In this document: positions 8,801-10,000 of the stretch, piece by piece
Position numbering within the stretch: position 1 is the stretch's first letter
How the letters are laid out: each line of letters starts with the position of its first letter
Assembly: GCA_020217035.1 (NCBI GenBank)
Contig: JAIWOG010000272.1
Location: 1-10,000 of the forward strand
DNA length: 10,000 nucleotides
Origin: Magnetospirillum sp.
Lineage (GTDB): Bacteria; Pseudomonadota; Alphaproteobacteria; Rhodospirillales; Magnetospirillaceae
Reading direction: 5' to 3'
The notes under the pieces: generated by a model
Database searches by the model: none
The model's input: only the letters and a program-made list of their open reading frames with translations
What the model was told of the DNA's origin: nothing
Translations under genes and position numbers: made by a program

Positions 8801-8894
8801 GTCCGAGTTCCGCAAATTCGCCATCGACCGCCTGGGCAACTTGACCGAAATCCAACGGGAGAAACGCACATGGCGTGGCGCGGAGTGCACTTAA
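5829..8894 (+). CDS. cas9: Cas9 RNA-guided DNA endonuclease, type II-C
   Basis: Cuts both strands of DNA that matches the crRNA next to a PAM, guided by crRNA:tracrRNA. 1021 residues, within the usual compact II-C range. RuvC-I has D10 in YLGIDLGIGS. An Arg-rich bridge helix occupies about 44-75. The REC lobe spans about 80-460. RuvC-II has E478 in HIHVEMARD. HNH has D559-H560 in VEIDHILPW, then N574 and N583 (DENREKKG). RuvC-III has H700 and D703 in RHHAVDALIVAL. The WED and PAM-interacting region is about 780-1021. All catalytic residues are present, so the nuclease should be active. The start at 5829 has a GGGGAG site and puts the RuvC-I Asp at position 10. From about residue 790 to 997 the DNA drops to about 53 percent GC and uses TTA, AGA and ATA codons not seen earlier in the gene, suggesting that the PAM-interacting domain was acquired by recombination. 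The last 25 nt overlap cas1. Confidence 0.97.
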   Translation: MGGNLYLGIDLGIGSCGWALCTDTEIIGMGTRTFDVPETDKERTPTNQLRRQARGMRRMIDRRRQRMNAVRALLHRHGLLDNDGKTALASCADAPWRARAEGLERKLTPRELALALGHMAKHRGFKSNSKRDRGNDPESGKVLSAVAKTQERLAQYRSVGELFWKHPDYQDRKRNRDGDYQHTVPRDALIAETRLLLRTQRHLGNALAGQDLEDAFVDLAFTQRPLQDSWAMLGDCPFVPGQKRAAKHAPSFERFRLLSRLNTLRVDGEALNAEQIHAAMADFGHQQKLSFKTLRSKLGLGAGQRFDTVAEAEEGRDVVARSGAAMTGANALYKVLGEAGWQSLLKTPALLDDIAAVLTFCESDDSIRRHLEDLGLDPLILAALMDGVTNGSFAKFKGAGHISAQAARAINEHLAQAMTYDQACEKLGWNHAQRMEGDIDDIRNPIAKKALLEGWKQIKAVVEAHRRPYGLPTHIHVEMARDMGKSLEERQEIERGIDKRTKQRDKLRAEFEELFARPPRGDDMLRFELWKEQRNESVYSGKPILAEMLVSDQNLVEIDHILPWSRSGDDSPVNKTLCFTDENREKKGRTPFQWMQEGGPDWDSFVARVETNPNFKGRKKRNYLLHDLDSRKDFVSRNLNDTRYACRLLLNKLKAEFKGIDPVNIRARPGALTDRLRRAWDLQNLKKHDDGQRKADDRHHAVDALIVALTSESRLQQLTTLFQQAENLGLSTNWRRIRHVAEVFAEHGLPPKELAALQPPWPEFRADTEAAFDRITVSRAERRRARGKAHKDTIRQVDEVDGEAVVYERKAIEALAEKDLERVKDAERNQSVVESLRGWIRAGKPKGSLPLDHQNQPIRKVRLSTDKKADILVRGGAANRGEMARIDVFRKANKRGKWEFYLVPVYPHEVATLSSPPMRAVSQTDEWPEMNEGYEFIWSLYPLSWVRAVKPNGEITEGYFRGLDISNGKIKITPHHTKSESEKTQLGTRTLSEFRKFAIDRLGNLTEIQREKRTWRGAECT
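8857..8861 (+). promoter_or_regulatory. Ribosome binding site of cas1
   Basis: GGGAG inside the 3' end of cas9, eight bases before the cas1 ATG at 8870. It supports a start that overlaps cas9 by 25 nt, and so translation of cas1 from the cas9 message. Confidence 0.65.
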
Positions 8895-9754
8895 GCCAAA
8901 AAGCCCGCCTGTCTTTGGCCGACGGCCAGATGGTGGTGGACCAAGACGACGGCAGCGTGCGTCTGGCGCTGGAGGATTTGGCCTGGCTGGTGCTGGACAC
9001 CCCCCAAGTCAGCCTGTCCGCCAACCTGTTGTCGGCCTGCATGGAGGCCGGCATGGTGGTGGTGACCACCGATGCCAGCCACCTGCCCAACGGCATCCTG
9101 CTGCCTTTCCACGGCCATCACCGGCAGGCCGGCATGGCGGAAAAGCAGGTGGCGATGACCGTGCCGCTGAAAAAGCGGCTGTGGCAGGGGATCGTCAAGG
9201 CCAAGATCGCCAACCAAGCCGCCGTCCTGGACAGGTTGGGCCGCGACGGCGGCAAGGTGGTGGCGGAAATGGCCCGCCATGTGGGGTCGGGCGATCCCGA
9301 CAACGTGGAAGCCCGCGCCGCCCGCCAATATTGGCAATGCCTGTTCAGCGATTTCCGCCGCGACGACGACGACGACCGCCGCAACAAGTTGTTGAATTAC
9401 GGTTACGCGGTGGTCCGCGCCATCATCGCCCGCGCCCTGGCGGCCAGCGGCTTGCTGCCGGCCTTCGGCCTGCATCACGCCAGCATCGGCAACGCCTTCA
9501 ACCTGGCCGACGACCTGATCGAACCGTTCCGCCCCTTCGTCGACCGGCTGGCCCACGCCCAGGGCGGCGGCAAGGACGGCGACTTAAGTTTGGCCGAACG
9601 CCGCGCCATGGTCGCCGTCTTGCTGGCCGAGGTTCGCCTGGACGGCGACACCCTGACGCTGTCGGCCGCCGCCGAACAGATGGCGGCGTCTTTGGTTCGC
9701 GCCATCGTCGCCGCCGATCCCTGCGAACTGATCCTGCCGGCCGTGCCGCCATGA
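8870..9754 (+). CDS. cas1: Cas1 spacer integrase, type II
   Basis: Metal-dependent integrase that, with Cas2, inserts new spacers at the leader end of the CRISPR array. 294 residues, normal for type II Cas1. The N-terminal beta domain begins MAWRGVHLSQKARLSLADGQ, which resembles the MAGWR opening of S. pyogenes Cas1 and supports this start. The C-terminal helical domain carries the active site: E147 in DNVEARAARQYW, H203 in GLHHASIGNAFNLADDL, and E218 in LIEPFRP. The spacing of 15 residues between the His and the second Glu matches the streptococcal protein. A run of five Asp (165-169, five GAC codons) precedes the conserved LLNYGYAVVRA helix; this loop is variable in the family. It overlaps cas9 by 25 nt and cas2 by 4 nt, so the three genes form one operon. 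GC content is back to that of the neighbours. Confidence 0.96.
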   Translation: MAWRGVHLSQKARLSLADGQMVVDQDDGSVRLALEDLAWLVLDTPQVSLSANLLSACMEAGMVVVTTDASHLPNGILLPFHGHHRQAGMAEKQVAMTVPLKKRLWQGIVKAKIANQAAVLDRLGRDGGKVVAEMARHVGSGDPDNVEARAARQYWQCLFSDFRRDDDDDRRNKLLNYGYAVVRAIIARALAASGLLPAFGLHHASIGNAFNLADDLIEPFRPFVDRLAHAQGGGKDGDLSLAERRAMVAVLLAEVRLDGDTLTLSAAAEQMAASLVRAIVAADPCELILPAVPP

Positions 9755-10000
9755 AAAGCCAAGAGGTGCGCATCTTGTGGCTGTTCGTCTTTTTCGACCT
9801 GCCTGTCGGCACCAAGGCGCAACGCCGCGCCGCCACCCGTTTCCGCAACTTTCTGAAGGACGACGGCTACATGATGCTGCAATATTCCGTATACGCGCGC
9901 GTCTGCCGGGGCGAGGACGCGGTGGACAAGCACATGGCCCGAATCTGCAAGCAACTGCCCGCCAAGGGCAGCATCCGCGCCCTGCAAGTGACGGAAAGAC
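9751..10000 (+). CDS. cas2: Cas2 (C-terminus cut off by window end)
   Basis: Small ferredoxin-fold protein that bridges two Cas1 dimers in the spacer-integration complex. 83 residues are visible, and the family is usually about 95-110. The first beta strand, ILWLFVFFDLPVGTK, holds the conserved Asp (D16). It is followed by FRNFLKDDGYMMLQYSVYARVC, a signature of type II Cas2 proteins. Its ATG shares the bases ATGA with the cas1 stop codon (9751-9754), which indicates translational coupling and equal supply of the two proteins. The end of the gene and any CRISPR array after it are outside the window. Confidence 0.95.
   Translation, partial: MKSQEVRILWLFVFFDLPVGTKAQRRAATRFRNFLKDDGYMMLQYSVYARVCRGEDAVDKHMARICKQLPAKGSIRALQVTER

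Noticed and set aside
9362..9376. Five GAC codons in cas1 as a functional acidic motif
   Set aside because: They lie in a loop before the conserved NYGYA helix that varies in the family, and short codon runs are common at this GC content.

Overview
The window is GC-rich (by eye roughly 63-67 percent in most genes), densely coded, and uses GC-ending codons. The protein families point to an alphaproteobacterium, probably a Rhodospirillales or Magnetospirillum-like organism. That placement rests on family resemblance recalled from memory, not on a database search.

Layout. (1) Positions 1-2761, minus strand: a two-gene unit of a small exported protein (2761-2474) followed by a large hybrid sensor histidine kinase (2432 down past position 1, C-terminus cut off). 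The kinase has two transmembrane segments, HisKA and HATPase domains and two receiver domains, and then enters a tandem-repeat Pro/Ala linker. (2) Positions 2854-5649, plus strand: a DinG/XPD-family iron-sulfur DNA helicase, probably housekeeping, divergent from the kinase unit. (3) Positions 5650-5828: a structured, gene-free stretch. (4) Positions 5829-10000, plus strand: a compact CRISPR-Cas operon of cas9 (1021 aa), cas1 and cas2 (cut off by the window end). cas9/cas1 overlap by 25 nt and cas1/cas2 by 4 nt. There is no csn2 or cas4 between them, and cas9 is short, so this is a type II-C layout. The CRISPR array is not in the window and presumably lies beyond cas2.

How the genes work together. 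Cas1 and Cas2 would form the spacer-integration complex and Cas9 the RNA-guided nuclease. All RuvC and HNH catalytic residues are visible and intact. Cas9 also needs a tracrRNA. The best candidate lies just upstream of cas9 on the opposite strand: a strong terminator that works only for minus-strand RNA sits between two plus-strand genes, so a short minus-strand transcript of about 110 nt is expected there.

The most noteworthy points are this divergent tracrRNA candidate, an inverted repeat and near-identical 14-mers in front of cas9, and a sharp GC and codon change confined to the C-terminal (PAM-interacting) part of cas9, which suggests domain exchange. I see a recognisable type II-C system with interesting local features rather than a wholly new system.
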